Below, in pieces: positions 8,633 through 17,638 of a stretch of DNA of 64,000 nucleotides (position 1 is the first letter of the stretch; each line of letters opens with the position of its first letter). The notes under the pieces are model-generated. The model ran no database searches, was not told the DNA's origin, and saw only the letters and a program-made list of their open reading frames with translations. The translations under genes and the position numbers were made by a program. The stretch is from a virus. The stretch lies in IMG/VR virus record IMGVR_UViG_3300035663_000005, positions 22,728-86,727 of that record; one strand, written 5' to 3'.

Positions 8633-9233
8633 ATTGTATACTTTCCGATGTTCTGTCATCATATTGATAGTAGTGAAGCACTTTATCTAGGTGAGTTTCG
8701 CTTGTAACAAACGGATACATTCGTGAACACCAATCAATATCCTCTCCGTATGAAACTGCTCGGAACGGAATGTTTTTGGCAATCTTGCTTGCCCACACGC
8801 ACATATGATATGGAGGACGCTTAATATCTCCTAGTGTTCCATCAGGATTGTGCTTAAGTCCTTCGTGAGGATTTCCCATACGGAAATCAACCTTGAACTC
8901 CTTACCATTTACCGTGCAATGCTGTTCAAAGGTAATCACATCCGCAGGGTTATTTCTCAAGGTTTCAATTAAAGTTGAGATATAATCTTCAGATACGGCA
9001 TCATCATCATCCAAGAAAGCAACCCACTTACCTCTAGCAGATTGAATCAAAGCCTGACGCTTTTCTCCGATGCTCATGCTCTTATTGTCTACAAGAGTTA
9101 AAACCTCAACGCAGGTCTCATTTCCAATTTGTTCCAACAAACGATTGTAAGTTGGAATCAGACACTTCTCAAGACGAGAAGGAATAGAAAGAATCAGAAC
9201 ACTTAGTAAAATTTGATTAGGAGGCGTTGGCAT
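8619..9233 (-). CDS. Glycosyltransferase family 2
   Basis: 204 aa. LLSVLILSIPSRLEKCL opens the GT-A fold, then VDNKSMSIGEKRQALIQSA and KWVAFLDDDDAVSEDYI supply the nucleotide-sugar/metal-binding Asp cluster (DDDD), and YGEDIDWCSRMYP resembles the ED catalytic-base motif of GT2 enzymes. It overlaps both neighbours (17 bp with 9217-9906, 14 bp with the fusion GT), which indicates a compact co-translated set of three glycosyltransferases. Substrate not predictable. Confidence 0.75.
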   Translation of the reverse strand: MPTPPNQILLSVLILSIPSRLEKCLIPTYNRLLEQIGNETCVEVLTLVDNKSMSIGEKRQALIQSARGKWVAFLDDDDAVSEDYISTLIETLRNNPADVITFEQHCTVNGKEFKVDFRMGNPHEGLKHNPDGTLGDIKRPPYHMCVWASKIAKNIPFRAVSYGEDIDWCSRMYPFVTSETHLDKVLHYYQYDDRTSESIQYAKR

Positions 9234-9906
9234 CTTGAGTTAAACCGAAACCGGCTTCCTTTCTTCTATTATAAACTGCGTTATCATGGGCGTACAGTTC
9301 TCGGTTCTCGTTACGCATATACAACGCATCTATTCCAATCTCTATCCAAAAGTGGCGAATGATAACGCGGTCAATATAAGTTGCTTTTCTTAGAATTCTG
9401 CTGACATCAGTAAACTCATTGTCAGGAAACACACTGATGTATTCAGGATTGTAGATATAACCAAATCTTTCAAAATACTTCTTACCAAAGATGCAAAGAG
9501 TATTTAATCTCTCGCCCTGCTTGCCGTCATTGTAATGTAGAACACCATCACCATCAGGATAGTAGGTCTGCATATCCTGCATGATAATATCATCGTATCC
9601 ATGAATCTGAGGAATCATATCGTCTGATGCAAGCAACATTACATCATAATCGCCTGCGTGTTCTAAATCAGCATTAATGGCTTCTATCTTGGTTTTTGAA
9701 TTGCCCCAAAATGCTTTAACCAAATCGCCTTGCTTGGCAATCCAGTTACGCATACCAGGATTGTTCATAGTGACATCATCAAGATCAAACGAGCATAAAA
9801 ACCTAACATCGTGCTTACCGGATGCCATATTCTTATAGAGATTAAATACCTCCATGAACTTAGCCGGACGCGATCTGCTTGGTAACTTAATCAGAAGTTT
9901 CGCCAT
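9217..9906 (-). CDS. GT-A-like glycosyltransferase, stand-alone paralogue of the fusion N-domain
   Basis: 229 aa. [51 protein letters not shown] and FGYIYNPEYISVFPDNEFTD line up along its length with the first half of the protein at 7070-8632. The DLDD and SDD acidic clusters and overall order suggest a GT-A nucleotide-sugar fold, though the family is not one I can name. It overlaps the unknown gene at 9887-10186 by 20 bp and starts the glycosyltransferase trio. Confidence 0.6.
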   Translation of the reverse strand: MAKLLIKLPSRSRPAKFMEVFNLYKNMASGKHDVRFLCSFDLDDVTMNNPGMRNWIAKQGDLVKAFWGNSKTKIEAINADLEHAGDYDVMLLASDDMIPQIHGYDDIIMQDMQTYYPDGDGVLHYNDGKQGERLNTLCIFGKKYFERFGYIYNPEYISVFPDNEFTDVSRILRKATYIDRVIIRHFWIEIGIDALYMRNENRELYAHDNAVYNRRKEAGFGLTQDANAS

Positions 9907-10186
9907 GTAGTTCCGCCTCTTCTTTAAACTCTTCTATAGTACAACGATTTACAAGCACAGGAGTTCCTTCTCCAAGATACCCACCAAGTGTATTCACTTC
10001 CAACCACTCGTAAGCATCAACCACATCCATACCCTGTGCCACTAAAATGTCTAGACACTTTTCGTAATCATAGACAGCCACAGGCATGGTCTGCCCAAAC
10101 TTACGCAGGTTGCCTAAGAACGCGGCTTCAAACTCAGGATAGACGATTATCTCATCATTCCGCTTCAACGGTTTCCGAGGTTTCAT
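9887..10186 (-). CDS. Unknown protein between uvsX and the glycan island
   Basis: About 99 aa if started at ATG 10186, chosen because AAGGAG lies nine bases upstream; a start ten codons earlier is possible. It overlaps the 3' end of uvsX by 32 bp in another frame. The protein is mixed and soluble with [16 protein letters not shown] near the N-terminus and [20 protein letters not shown] centrally. No family recognised. Its place at the uvsX end suggests that it is expressed early with recombination and replication genes. Confidence 0.6.
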   Translation of the reverse strand: MKPRKPLKRNDEIIVYPEFEAAFLGNLRKFGQTMPVAVYDYEKCLDILVAQGMDVVDAYEWLEVNTLGGYLGEGTPVLVNRCTIEEFKEEAELHGETSD

Positions 10187-11219
10187 TGGTGTTTGCTCCT
10201 TCCTGGTCAGAGCCATACTTGAACTCTTTGGCTGCTGCTGTTTCCAAAGCCTTCATCACTTCTTCGGTGAAATACTTGGTTGGATTCTTCACAATCTGGC
10301 TTTCGAAGGCGGTTGTGCCGTTTGGCAATTCAATCTTGGTGGAAACCTTCTTGAACACTCCCTGCTTCAGAGCAAGGTCAACCAAACCGTAGTATCGGTC
10401 AAGTCCCTTATCAAAGGTTAGAAGAACATCAATCATCTTATTCTCTCGGGTAAGACGACCCTTGTAGAGTTTGCAATGAACAATATTGCCAACCACTTCG
10501 TCATCCACCTTGTGCTTCTTCTTGGAAAGATACACGATGGTTGAAGCCGCATACTTAAGTCCTGTGCCACCACCCATCTCCTTGGTTGGCACATACGCAC
10601 CCACTACCTCGTAGGTGTGATTGGTGACAATCATAGGAATGTTATGCAGACCCAACTTCAAGGTAAGCACACGGAACGCACCCTTGATAACCTGAGCGCG
10701 AGTCATGTCTCGCACTTCCTTGCCTTCCAAGGTATCGTTGGTTTCCTTAGAAGTGCTCAACATTCCGAGCGAGTCCAACACCACAAAGAACGGCTTACGC
10801 TTCTTCTCGTCCAACTTACCGTAGTTGTCGATGATTTGCAGCAACTGATGACGGAACTGCTCCACGGTTGCCACAGGGAATACGGCAACGCGATTCGGGT
10901 CAAGTCCGCGTGACTTAATCATATCGCTAGTTACAGCCTGTTCGGAGTCAAAGTAAAGAATCGCTCCTTCAGGATTATCGTTCAAGAACTGTGCGGCGAT
11001 ACCCAAAGCAAAATAAGTCTTGCCTGTGGCAGACTCGCCTGCGATACCTAGAATCTTGTTGTTGGCAATACCGCCAGTCAGAGAGCCTGACAGAAGAGCG
11101 TTGAAAGAATACGAGCCAGTATCCACAAAGCCCGTGATATCTCCTTCAACTCCATCTTCGGCTAGCGAAGCAAACTCATTACCTGATGCACGAATCATAC
11201 TCTTTAAAAAGTCACTCAT
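10155..11219 (-). CDS. uvsX: UvsX RecA-like recombinase
   Basis: 354 aa. Walker A is GESATGKT at 61-68; Walker B-type FFVVLDSLG and the RecA core continue with [16 protein letters not shown] and [16 protein letters not shown]. UvsX coats single-stranded DNA and drives strand exchange for recombination-dependent replication in T4-like phages. The C-terminus is acidic ([17 protein letters not shown]), as in other RecA/UvsX proteins. A well-formed sigma70-type promoter lies just upstream within the end of the small gene at 11246-11413, so uvsX can be transcribed separately from the polymerase operon. Confidence 0.95.
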   Translation of the reverse strand: MSDFLKSMIRASGNEFASLAEDGVEGDITGFVDTGSYSFNALLSGSLTGGIANNKILGIAGESATGKTYFALGIAAQFLNDNPEGAILYFDSEQAVTSDMIKSRGLDPNRVAVFPVATVEQFRHQLLQIIDNYGKLDEKKRKPFFVVLDSLGMLSTSKETNDTLEGKEVRDMTRAQVIKGAFRVLTLKLGLHNIPMIVTNHTYEVVGAYVPTKEMGGGTGLKYAASTIVYLSKKKHKVDDEVVGNIVHCKLYKGRLTRENKMIDVLLTFDKGLDRYYGLVDLALKQGVFKKVSTKIELPNGTTAFESQIVKNPTKYFTEEVMKALETAAAKEFKYGSDQEGANTNETSETVEAE

Positions 11220-11239
11220 TGTGTATTCTCCATTGTGTT

Positions 11240-11268
11240 ATTGTATCACACTTTTTGTTTCCAGTCAA
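11240..11268 (-). promoter_or_regulatory. Sigma70-type promoter of uvsX
   Basis: On the reverse strand TTGACT, a 17-bp spacer and TACAAT lie 20-50 bp before the uvsX start. It overlaps the 3' end of the small upstream gene. It would let host RNA polymerase transcribe uvsX and the downstream island early. Confidence 0.7.
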
Positions 11269-11413
11269 GTCTTTTAAGAGCGTCCCTCACTCTTTTCCGT
11301 TTTTCTCGTAGTTCATGTTCATGGTATCGTTTATCTTTAATGTGTTCGGTTATTATGTGAAAAACCACTAATATTGTAAAACATAAACTAGTTATAAAAA
11401 TTATTCCATTCAT
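11246..11413 (-). CDS. Small single-pass membrane protein
   Basis: 55 aa. Its ATG overlaps the polymerase stop codon (ATGA), a strong sign of translational coupling to gp43. Residues 4-21 (IIFITSLCFTILVVFHII) form one hydrophobic segment, followed by a highly charged tail rich in Lys, Arg, Glu and His (KDKRYHEHELREKRKRVRD). Likely an inner-membrane peptide with a cytoplasmic basic tail. No family recognised. Confidence 0.6.
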   Translation of the reverse strand: MNGIIFITSLCFTILVVFHIITEHIKDKRYHEHELREKRKRVRDALKRLDWKQKV

Positions 11414-13947
11414 GTCCATGTGAACAAGCCTTCTAGACTGCTAACTTCTCGCATCTGCCACCCGATTACATTTAAGATTGCGTTCAGAGGTTCTTCGAAC
11501 GACTTCTCAAATTGAGTGTCATAGTCTATGTATTTCGCCTCTAGTCCAAACTCCTTGGGAATTCCGGCTGAAAAAGAAATAACCTTGTCACGAATCGGAT
11601 TGGGAACTCGCAGATAAACATACTTAATTTTCTCACCATCGCCAATTTTAGGATATCGCTTTCCTAAATCCTTTTCACGAAGCCAATGGTTATACAATAA
11701 GGCTCCCTTAACATGAAGCGGAGTAGACTTGCGATAGATGGTGGTGTCATCCCGATACTCTTTCAATCCGTTGCATCCACGCGGGAACGCAATTTCTTCC
11801 ACCGAACGAGCAAAGAAGTCAGTCTTAAACTCGGCAACATATTCTCGCAATTCAGATTCTTTGCCCACCATGATAATACCGATGGCTTTCTTTAAAGCAT
11901 CACGAACAATCTCAGGGGTGCTACTCTTCGCGGTTTCAAGACCCATGATTTTAGTTTCAGGCTTGCTCAAAAGAACATCATCTTCTCCCATCCAAATGCT
12001 CAACATGTAACGCTTCTTGGCTGTCCAAATGCCCTTGGAAGAAATGCCTTCTCGCTTCATTCTCATCTTTTGAGCGTAGGCGTTCTGTTGTTCTGCAAGA
12101 GCAGCGTATTGCTTATCAATGAACGGCTGCAACACCTCGTTGCAGAACTTGTTCAAGAACTTTGTAATCTTTTGTGGGTCAGTTTCGTTGGGCATCACTT
12201 GCTTTACAAGCGAGCCTAATCGCAGATATACGGAATCGGTATCTGATGCTATCACATAATCGACTCCTGTGGTCTTCAGGGTTTTATTCAAGAATCCATT
12301 CAAGCCGTTCTCAATCCAACGAATGGATACCTGTCCTGAGATGGTGATAGCCTCGGCAATCTCTTGGTCGTAATAGCGGAAGTATTGATTGCCGCAAGCA
12401 CCGAATGCCGAGTTCAATTGAATCTTACGAACCAACTGAAAGTTGTGGAACTTTGTAATGTCAAGTTTTAGTTGTGCTTCCTGTTCAGGTGTAGGATTCA
12501 CAAGTTTCTTTAAAGCGGCTTTGGCTTCCAACATCTTCTTCTTGAAAGCCTTGCGTTCCTCATACATGGTTTCCATAAGTTTCGGCAAGAATCCTTGTGT
12601 ATCCTTGCGAAACGCTACACAGTTTCCTGCTACACTAAGATTCTTGGCTCGCATGTTATCAAGATAATCTCTCGCGCCTGCGCTCGCACCCGCGCCCGCG
12701 AGGAAGTCGTTCACACTAAACTTGTTGCGAGTTCCTGCATTAGTCTTGGTTTCAGGAGACAGATTGTATTGCATGATAAGATGCGGATACAGCGAGTCCA
12801 AGTCAAAACTCACAACCCAATCGTGCGCTCCAACGATAGGGTCTTTCACATACGCACCTTCAAACTTATCTTCCTTGTCTTCCGCATTTCCCTTCATGGG
12901 AATCGCAATTCGCTTCTTGGTTAGGTGATGGTAGATGATGGCATCCCATGTGCGAACCTGCGAGAACACATCGTTCAGATTCACCTTGGCGGAATACGCA
13001 AGTGCTAGAGCAAGTTCCATCAGTTTAAGTTTGTTCTCAAGCATTCCTACAAGTAGAGTATCGTGGTGATTATACTCCATGAATCGTTGGAAATCATTCT
13101 TGTAGAATTCTGCTAGAGTCCCATCGTAGTGTTTCTTGCGCTCGCCCAACTCCACCCAAACAATATGGTCAAGTTTATAGGTTTCGCGGGTCACATAAGT
13201 GAACTTACGATACAGGTCAAAGTAGTCCAAGGTAGCAATACCTAGCAGGTCATACACCTCGTTCTTCTTGTTCATTACTTCCACTTCGCGGGAACGAATC
13301 TCTCGCCAAGGAGAAAGACGCATGGCTTCCTTCTCGTCAAACAGGCGAGTGATACGATTCACAAGATACGGAATATCAAAGAAGTTGACATTCCATCCTG
13401 TCACAATGTCTATATCCATTGCTTCCCACGCTGCAAGGAAGTCTCGCAACATGTGCTTCTCATCGTCGTATTGGAAACACTTGGCATCAGGAATGTTAAA
13501 CTCACCCAATCCAAACACCAACACCTTGTTTCCCACCTTCAGAGTGATGGCGTTCACTCGTTCGGTTGCAGTCTTGATGGACGGAAAGCCTCCCTCGCAT
13601 TCCGTCTCAATATCAATAAAAGCCACCTTTAGTTTAGACGGGTCGTATTCCACTTCATTCGGAAACGCTTCACCAATGTATTGATACAACCACTCCGTAT
13701 TTCCAAATATTTCAAAGCCTGCCACTCCCTTGTATTCGTTGATGAAATCCTTGGAATCGCGGATGGAACCAGGCTTGAAAGGCTCAACATACTTGCCGTC
13801 AAGAGTCTGCCACTCAGTCTTTTTACCCTTCGCAGGCACAAACAAAGTAGGCATGAACGGAACCTTTTCGGCTATCCGCTTGCCGTTCTCGTATCCACGA
13901 TAAAGGATATGAGAACCTCTAACAGCAACATGGGTGTAAAATTTCAC
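11410..13947 (-). CDS. 43: Family B DNA polymerase (T4 gp43-like)
   Basis: 845 aa, slightly shorter than T4 gp43. The 3'-5' exonuclease motifs are FIDIETECEGGFPS, TGWNVNFFDIPYLVNR and YNHHDTLLVG. Polymerase motif A is DLDSLYPHLI near residue 380, motif B is KIQLNSAFGACGNQYF, and motif C is IASDTDSVYLRLG near 567. It replicates phage DNA with the gp45 clamp, loaded by gp44/62. It overlaps the GroES-like gene by 4 bp. An Ala/Gly-rich stretch (LAGAGASAGARD) just after motif A looks like a lineage-specific insertion. No intein or intron interruption is visible. Confidence 0.97.
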   Translation of the reverse strand: MKFYTHVAVRGSHILYRGYENGKRIAEKVPFMPTLFVPAKGKKTEWQTLDGKYVEPFKPGSIRDSKDFINEYKGVAGFEIFGNTEWLYQYIGEAFPNEVEYDPSKLKVAFIDIETECEGGFPSIKTATERVNAITLKVGNKVLVFGLGEFNIPDAKCFQYDDEKHMLRDFLAAWEAMDIDIVTGWNVNFFDIPYLVNRITRLFDEKEAMRLSPWREIRSREVEVMNKKNEVYDLLGIATLDYFDLYRKFTYVTRETYKLDHIVWVELGERKKHYDGTLAEFYKNDFQRFMEYNHHDTLLVGMLENKLKLMELALALAYSAKVNLNDVFSQVRTWDAIIYHHLTKKRIAIPMKGNAEDKEDKFEGAYVKDPIVGAHDWVVSFDLDSLYPHLIMQYNLSPETKTNAGTRNKFSVNDFLAGAGASAGARDYLDNMRAKNLSVAGNCVAFRKDTQGFLPKLMETMYEERKAFKKKMLEAKAALKKLVNPTPEQEAQLKLDITKFHNFQLVRKIQLNSAFGACGNQYFRYYDQEIAEAITISGQVSIRWIENGLNGFLNKTLKTTGVDYVIASDTDSVYLRLGSLVKQVMPNETDPQKITKFLNKFCNEVLQPFIDKQYAALAEQQNAYAQKMRMKREGISSKGIWTAKKRYMLSIWMGEDDVLLSKPETKIMGLETAKSSTPEIVRDALKKAIGIIMVGKESELREYVAEFKTDFFARSVEEIAFPRGCNGLKEYRDDTTIYRKSTPLHVKGALLYNHWLREKDLGKRYPKIGDGEKIKYVYLRVPNPIRDKVISFSAGIPKEFGLEAKYIDYDTQFEKSFEEPLNAILNVIGWQMREVSSLEGLFTWT

Positions 13948-14216
13948 TTGTCCTCTCGTTCAACCATTGAAATCCAATCCTGATGAATCAGATTGTTTCT
14001 GCCGTATCCTTGTCCACGAATCTTGGAAATATCCCACAGCACCTTGTCGCCAACCTTGACATCTTCGGTGAGTTTATCGCCAACAGAAATCACCGTGCTC
14101 CACACCAACTGCGAGTTAATCTTCTCGGTGTAGATGATACCTTCTGAGGTCTTCTTTTCACCACCACCAACAGTCTGCACTTCAATCCACTTACCAATCG
14201 GTCTCAACTTGTTCAT
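13944..14216 (-). CDS. GroES-like co-chaperonin
   Basis: 90 aa, the normal Cpn10 size. MNKLRPIGKWIEVQ matches the first strand, TSEGIIYTEK sits where the GroES mobile loop is followed by GGI, and ISVGDKLTEDVKVGDKVLWDI matches the conserved G-x-VKVGDxV block. T4 supplies gp31 in place of GroES so that GroEL can fold the major capsid protein; this gene may have the same role. Its position between polymerase and methyltransferase genes with 4-bp overlaps on both sides is unusual for that role. The family assignment rests on pattern, not on high identity. Confidence 0.6.
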   Translation of the reverse strand: MNKLRPIGKWIEVQTVGGGEKKTSEGIIYTEKINSQLVWSTVISVGDKLTEDVKVGDKVLWDISKIRGQGYGRNNLIHQDWISMVEREDK

Positions 14217-15160
14217 GCTAAAAATCCTTGTAATGAGTTTGCCACTTCTTCACGAATTCGGTCTTCCGCAATCTTAACATACTCGGGGTTCAATTCGGTT
14301 CCCACATAGTTTCTACCATTGTTCAAAGCCACCACAGCGGTTGTGCCGCTGCCTGTGAACGGGTCAAATACCGTTCCACCAACAGGCGAACCTGCAAGAA
14401 CACATGGAGTAATTAGTTCCTTGGGATACACCGCAAAGTGTGCGCCCTTGTATCCCTTGGTGTTCACAGTCCACACGGAACGCTTGTTCTTCTTGCCGTC
14501 TGCGCCCCACAATCTCTCAGGCTCTAAAGCAGGGTCACGGGCTCCCTTATCTTCAGGTTGTGTGCGATTCTTGTTGCCAGGAGCATGCGGAGGACTAACA
14601 GCGGCTTCCTTGATGGCTTCATGGTCATAATAGTAGTGCGACTTCTTGGAGAGCATGAAAATGTATTCGTGAGCACGGGTGCATCGGTCGGTAACACTCT
14701 CAGGCATAGGATTAGGCTTGTGCCAAACAATATCTTGACGCAACCACCAACCATCGGCTTGCAAGGCAAACGCTACTCGCCACGGAATTCCAATCAGGTC
14801 TTTCGTCTTTAATCCCTTTTGGTCTTTACGATTGCCTGGCACAAAGTCGGTTGGCATACCACGCTGACCACCGATGGTTTGTGGTGGAGGAGCACAATTC
14901 TTTGCTGCCATGTAAGAATCGCCAAGATTCAACCAAAGTGTTCCGTCATCACGAAGAATACGACGCACCTCGCGGAACACCTCCACCATCTTCTGCACAT
15001 ACTCTTCTACAGTTTCTTCCTGACCGATTTCCTCATCTCCACCCTCGTAGGAACGCAAGCCGAAATACGGTGGGGAAGTTACGCAAGTGTGAATGCAGCC
15101 ATCGGGCAGCGTCTTCATGCCTGCTATACAATCACCAAGAATGATGCGATGTGTGTTCAT
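14213..15160 (-). CDS. DNA methyltransferase, N4-cytosine or N6-adenine, beta-type order
   Basis: 315 aa from ATG at 15160, which overlaps the speD stop by 4 bp; a longer start 17 codons upstream would overlap speD further. Catalytic motif IV is TSPPYFGLRSY (TSPPY at 28-32) and the SAM-binding motif DPFTGSGTTAVVALN is near the C-terminus, the permuted beta order. SPPY is more common in N4-cytosine enzymes, but N6-adenine is possible. No restriction endonuclease is adjacent, so it is an orphan phage methylase, likely masking phage DNA from host restriction or marking it for other enzymes. Confidence 0.85.
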   Translation of the reverse strand: MNTHRIILGDCIAGMKTLPDGCIHTCVTSPPYFGLRSYEGGDEEIGQEETVEEYVQKMVEVFREVRRILRDDGTLWLNLGDSYMAAKNCAPPPQTIGGQRGMPTDFVPGNRKDQKGLKTKDLIGIPWRVAFALQADGWWLRQDIVWHKPNPMPESVTDRCTRAHEYIFMLSKKSHYYYDHEAIKEAAVSPPHAPGNKNRTQPEDKGARDPALEPERLWGADGKKNKRSVWTVNTKGYKGAHFAVYPKELITPCVLAGSPVGGTVFDPFTGSGTTAVVALNNGRNYVGTELNPEYVKIAEDRIREEVANSLQGFLA

Positions 15161-15558
15161 CCAATATCTCCATACTTGGTTCCACGCACAAAGAACTGCT
15201 CTTCGTGCCACTCAAAACCAAAGCATTCTCTAGCATAATTCAAAATGATATCCTTGTCAAACTTGTTGCAGGAATAAACATCAAGCGTAATGAATCGCTT
15301 TGGCTCCATTGAGTGAATCTGAATACCACTCTCAATGAGTGGAACCCAACCACTCACTCCTGCCTTGTCGGGATATAGTTCCGTGCCGTGATTGGTTGGA
15401 CCGTGCATTACTACAGGCTGACTCATGCGAGTCATACCAATCTTGTCTACAACTCGTTCAAGAAAGCGATAGTGCAACTCCAAGTCATCGGCTGCACCGA
15501 CGCGGCAATTATACATGTCCAAATAGTAAGAATATCCGAATGGTTTAATTTCACTCAT
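15157..15558 (-). CDS. speD: S-adenosylmethionine decarboxylase-like proenzyme (SpeD family)
   Basis: 133 aa, the size of class 1B AdoMetDC. The self-cleavage site is Glu76-Ser77 in PLIESGIQIHSMEP, where Ser would become the pyruvoyl group. His82 and Cys97 (LDVYSCNKFD) match the processing and proton-donor residues. AdoMetDC makes decarboxylated SAM for spermidine synthesis; some phage SpeD homologues are reported to act as arginine or ornithine decarboxylases instead. It lies between a Mom-like gene and a DNA methyltransferase gene with 1-bp and 4-bp overlaps, which suggests a link to DNA modification or to polyamine neutralisation of packaged DNA. Confidence 0.85.
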   Translation of the reverse strand: MSEIKPFGYSYYLDMYNCRVGAADDLELHYRFLERVVDKIGMTRMSQPVVMHGPTNHGTELYPDKAGVSGWVPLIESGIQIHSMEPKRFITLDVYSCNKFDKDIILNYARECFGFEWHEEQFFVRGTKYGDIG

Positions 15559-16505
15559 TATTTGCCTCGTTGCTTTGGATACGGCTTCGGAGGATTACGC
15601 TCCTCAAACTCTCGCCGCAGTTTCTTGGTTTCTGCTTTAGTTCTGCCCAACACAAACGCATACTTATGTTTGCTAGGCATTTCCACTTTGGTGGATGTCT
15701 TCTGCTTTTCCTTGGAGTGTTCTCGCAACCGCTGCTCAATCTCATCAGGGATATTTTCCCAAAGTATCTTTTGGTCGTTGTTCCAATCCTTTTCCCAAGG
15801 AATACCCAACTCTTTCGCATACTTCTTGTATGCACTACGCACACGAAAGAATCGGTCACTTACTACTTTGCCGGTATACGGATTGATATACCTAGTCGTG
15901 GTTCCTGAATCTTGACCAAGGTAGTAGAAATTACAAGCCTGATAGATGGTTCCCAATTCTTTTGCGGTTGGGTCAGAGTAAGCAGTGAACAAACGATACT
16001 GCGTGTTCTTTACCATCCAATTGATGCACCACATCAGAAACGAACTAGCCAAACACTTTGGACTCCATGATACGCAAGCACCACGGCTAACCAATCGTTC
16101 AATTTCTTTGGTATTTTCACCAAGTAGTTTAGAGAAAGCGTTCGGCAAGTTCATCAGGATAACTCCCGCCATGATATCCTTGCCTATCAATCCTTGATTC
16201 GGAGCATGATAATACGCACCAAACCAATGCGTGGTGTATTGCGAAAGATTACCAAGCCATTCGTGACGCTTGATGAATTCTGTGGCTTCTCGCTTCTCGG
16301 CTTCCGTTGTAAGCGGCTTGAAAATGAAATCGGAAACTCGCAGTTCGGCTGCTTGTTCTTGAGACAGGTCGGCTTCCGCCAAATCTTGCTGAAGATTGTT
16401 TAAGCGTATATCATACTGCCAACAATGTTCTTTGTCGTAAGATTTAGTTCGCTCAATAATGTCTACCGATTCACTTTTGCTTTTCGAGTTCACTCTTAAC
16501 CTCAA
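15558..16505 (-). CDS. Mom-like/GNAT-type putative DNA-modification protein
   Basis: 315 aa. The core HEWLGNLSQYTTHWFGAYY, GVILMNLPNAF, LVSRGACVSWSPKCLASS, YRLFTAYSDPTAKELGTIYQ and ACNFYYLG is the phage protein family related to Mu Mom, a GNAT-fold enzyme that modifies adenine in DNA. The SRGAC and YSDP blocks are the recognisable parts. The C-terminal third is Lys/Arg rich and may bind DNA. It is followed at 1-bp overlap by speD and then a DNA methyltransferase. Function as a base hypermodification enzyme is an inference from family resemblance and neighbours. Confidence 0.6.
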   Translation of the reverse strand: MRLRVNSKSKSESVDIIERTKSYDKEHCWQYDIRLNNLQQDLAEADLSQEQAAELRVSDFIFKPLTTEAEKREATEFIKRHEWLGNLSQYTTHWFGAYYHAPNQGLIGKDIMAGVILMNLPNAFSKLLGENTKEIERLVSRGACVSWSPKCLASSFLMWCINWMVKNTQYRLFTAYSDPTAKELGTIYQACNFYYLGQDSGTTTRYINPYTGKVVSDRFFRVRSAYKKYAKELGIPWEKDWNNDQKILWENIPDEIEQRLREHSKEKQKTSTKVEMPSKHKYAFVLGRTKAETKKLRREFEERNPPKPYPKQRGK

Positions 16506-16578
16506 TAAGTATCAATAGAATTGTTGTTACTCACAACAACCCTACATTTTTTTTACTTGACAAATAGAATCAAAAAAC

Positions 16579-17064
16579 TTATGAGTTTCTTGTGGTGTCT
16601 TTCCACGGAGAGGAAATGTAATAGGTTTGAAGAGGTCTTGCGGACTCATCTTGCTTGATTGTGTTTTTGCAGCAGCCATTGCCGTTGGTGTGAACAACAT
16701 CAGAAGGCTTAACATCAGCAATGAACAGGGGAGCAGACTGAGCAGATTGGGCTTTCTTGTCATGTAGGTAACTATACATCAAAACTGCGTAGTTGACAAT
16801 ATCAATTATGGTATCTTCGAAAGATTCATTTTCAACAGCCAATTTTCCAGATTCAACAAAAGATGAAAGACGACTCATCTTATCGGTCATGCGAACCAAG
16901 AATCCTTGTTCTGTGCTGCAAATCCCCATTGCTTCTACTCGGGTGAAATTTGCAAATGGTTCATTGCCTCCGTTTCCTGCGTAGTCTGCATTCTTTTTAC
17001 GCATAAGACTACGACCCTTATCACAAATTGTTTCATGTATTTTTAATAATTCATCGCGTGTCAT
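16579..17064 (-). CDS. DUF1599/Nmad1-like nucleotide-modification-associated protein
   Basis: About 161 aa from ATG at 17064, chosen because GGAG lies nine bases upstream and it begins 1 bp after the dut stop. The conserved part is KKNADYAG, then FANFTRVEAMGI, MTDKMSRLSSFVESG and NESFEDTIIDIVNYAVLMYSYL, which matches DUF1599 (nucleotide modification associated domain 1), a family with an all-alpha NTP-pyrophosphatase-like look (ExxD-type motifs). The C-terminal 60 residues are not part of that domain. It sits between dut and the Mom-like gene, consistent with a nucleotide-pool or DNA-base-modification role. Confidence 0.65.
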   Translation of the reverse strand: MTRDELLKIHETICDKGRSLMRKKNADYAGNGGNEPFANFTRVEAMGICSTEQGFLVRMTDKMSRLSSFVESGKLAVENESFEDTIIDIVNYAVLMYSYLHDKKAQSAQSAPLFIADVKPSDVVHTNGNGCCKNTIKQDESARPLQTYYISSPWKDTTRNS

Positions 17065-17065
17065 T

Positions 17066-17602
17066 TTAAGAAACTCCAGTAGAGCCGAATCCACCTGTTC
17101 GGCTAGTCTTGGGCTGAACTCGCTCATCGGTGGACTGTAGCGAGTATTTCAAAACAGGAATCATTTCCCCCTGACAAATTCGGTCGCCGTGTGTTACTCG
17201 AATAGGAATATTTGAAAGATTAATAACAGGAATCATTAACTGATCTGTGTAATCAGAATCAATAACACCTTCAGAATTTGCTAAAATTAATCCTCCTTTT
17301 ATTGCTAGCCCACTTCTAGCATGAAGACGAACAGAATATCCTTCAGGTATATCTAAAACAATACCTGTTGGAATTAAAACTCTAACTCCATCTGGAGGAA
17401 CAAGTAAAAACGCTGGAGCATCTGCTCTCTCAAATGCTGCCAACAATTTATAATTTGCATTGTTTTTATCATAAGCATCAACAATTCTTGTTTTACTACC
17501 AAAGTATGCTTTAATATCAAAACAAGCAGATTGTTCTGTTGCAAATGAAAGGTCGAAAGAATCGGACCACAACTTATTGTATTTTAATATCAATTTATTC
17601 AT
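17066..17602 (-). CDS. dut: dUTPase
   Basis: About 178 aa from ATG at 17602 (GGA seven bases upstream; the open frame extends to a TTG start at 17638). All five trimeric dUTPase motifs are present: SACFDIKA, HARSGLAIK, GVIDSDYTDQ, GDRICQG and RTGGFGSTG. It hydrolyses dUTP to dUMP, protecting phage DNA from uracil and feeding dTMP synthesis. An insertion of roughly 30 residues lies between motifs 1 and 2 (SKTRIVDAYDKNNANYK). It follows regA and precedes the Nmad1-like gene in the same unit. Confidence 0.93.
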   Translation of the reverse strand: MNKLILKYNKLWSDSFDLSFATEQSACFDIKAYFGSKTRIVDAYDKNNANYKLLAAFERADAPAFLLVPPDGVRVLIPTGIVLDIPEGYSVRLHARSGLAIKGGLILANSEGVIDSDYTDQLMIPVINLSNIPIRVTHGDRICQGEMIPVLKYSLQSTDERVQPKTSRTGGFGSTGVS

Positions 17603-17638
17603 AATATAATCCAAATTACTAGCAAAAATATTTATCAA

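Noticed and set aside
12665-12715. Possible intein or insertion in the DNA polymerase at the Ala/Gly-rich stretch
   Set aside because: Only about 15 residues; no splicing motifs and both flanking polymerase motifs are intact.
16542-16763. Reverse ORF with hydrophobic start LLPCSLLMLSLLMLF
   Set aside because: It overlaps the 3' part of the Nmad1-like gene in another frame; the gene itself has a family match and a good ribosome-binding site.
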